Shown here piece after piece: positions 63,982-64,000 of a stretch of 64,000 nt of DNA (positions are counted from its first letter, which is position 1; every line of letters starts with the position of its first letter). A program made the position numbers and the translations under genes. Under the pieces are notes generated by a model that saw only the letters and a list, made by a program, of their open reading frames with translations, ran no database searches and was not told the DNA's origin. The stretch spans positions 124,001 to 188,000 of the forward strand of contig NZ_JAEUAK010000003.1 of the NCBI RefSeq assembly GCF_019511345.1. The letters run 5' to 3'. Source of the stretch: Rhizobium mesosinicum (lineage in GTDB: Bacteria > Pseudomonadota > Alphaproteobacteria > Rhizobiales > Rhizobiaceae).

Positions 63982-64000
63982 CGGCCGCCTCGGGCGAGTT

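Overview
The window looks like an accessory replicon or island region of a Rhizobiaceae bacterium (Rhizobium, Agrobacterium or Ensifer-like). This is an inference from high-GC coding DNA, from alphaproteobacterial families such as the Atu4866 family, DUF982 and IalB, from a CGNR/ABATE regulator, from many LysR regulators and ABC importers, and from three toxin-antitoxin modules. I see no rRNA, no intact tRNA, no replication or conjugation genes and no CRISPR array.

Layout. 0.2-18 kb: small redox and detoxification units, each beside its own regulator (MarR, three closely similar LysR genes, TetR, AraC). Several enzymes here carry twin-arginine signals: an MBL-fold hydrolase, an aldo/keto reductase, an intradiol-dioxygenase-like protein and an SDR. 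One SDR (4808-5640) is broken by a single-base frameshift. 18.2-18.9 kb: Phd/PIN toxin-antitoxin pair. 19.3-26.4 kb: a five-gene minus-strand operon of class III cyclase/AAA-ATPase/TPR protein, YcaO, TfuA-like protein, HEXXH metalloprotease and a 236-residue protein with a DCGCDCGY motif. This has the make-up of a peptide- or protein-backbone (thioamide-type) modification system and is the most interesting locus here. 26.5-28.4 kb: a recombination scar with a tRNA-like 3' fragment, a maleylacetate reductase tail, an ialB head, a headless LysR gene and a hexanucleotide repeat. 28.4-31.5 kb: cytochrome b561 with a catalase-family peroxidase, then a LuxR-type regulator. 32.3-36 kb: a GntR regulator with a complete polar amino-acid ABC importer.

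36-41 kb is a decaying zone. It holds two oppositely oriented IS110-type remnants, an intact DUF1778/GNAT toxin-antitoxin pair, a frameshifted XRE gene, a LysR gene broken by an exact 8-bp tandem duplication, a PrkA kinase fragment, and a Phd-like antitoxin whose PemK/MazF-like partner is frameshifted. 41-51.2 kb is a coherent divergent sugar catabolic locus: HAD hydrolase, FGGY kinase and class II aldolase on the minus strand; DeoR regulator, second FGGY kinase, ribose-type ABC importer and a tagatose/psicose-3-epimerase-like protein on the plus strand. A pair of 24-bp direct repeats lies in the divergent promoter. 51.5-56.2 kb: a large autotransporter with a divergent winged-helix-like regulator. 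56.4-64 kb: DUF982 protein, L,D-transpeptidase, DMT exporter with a divergent CGNR regulator, treZ, a hypothetical protein, a candidate small RNA with a strong intrinsic terminator, and a DEDDh exonuclease.

All family assignments come from reading the translated sequence. No database search was run.
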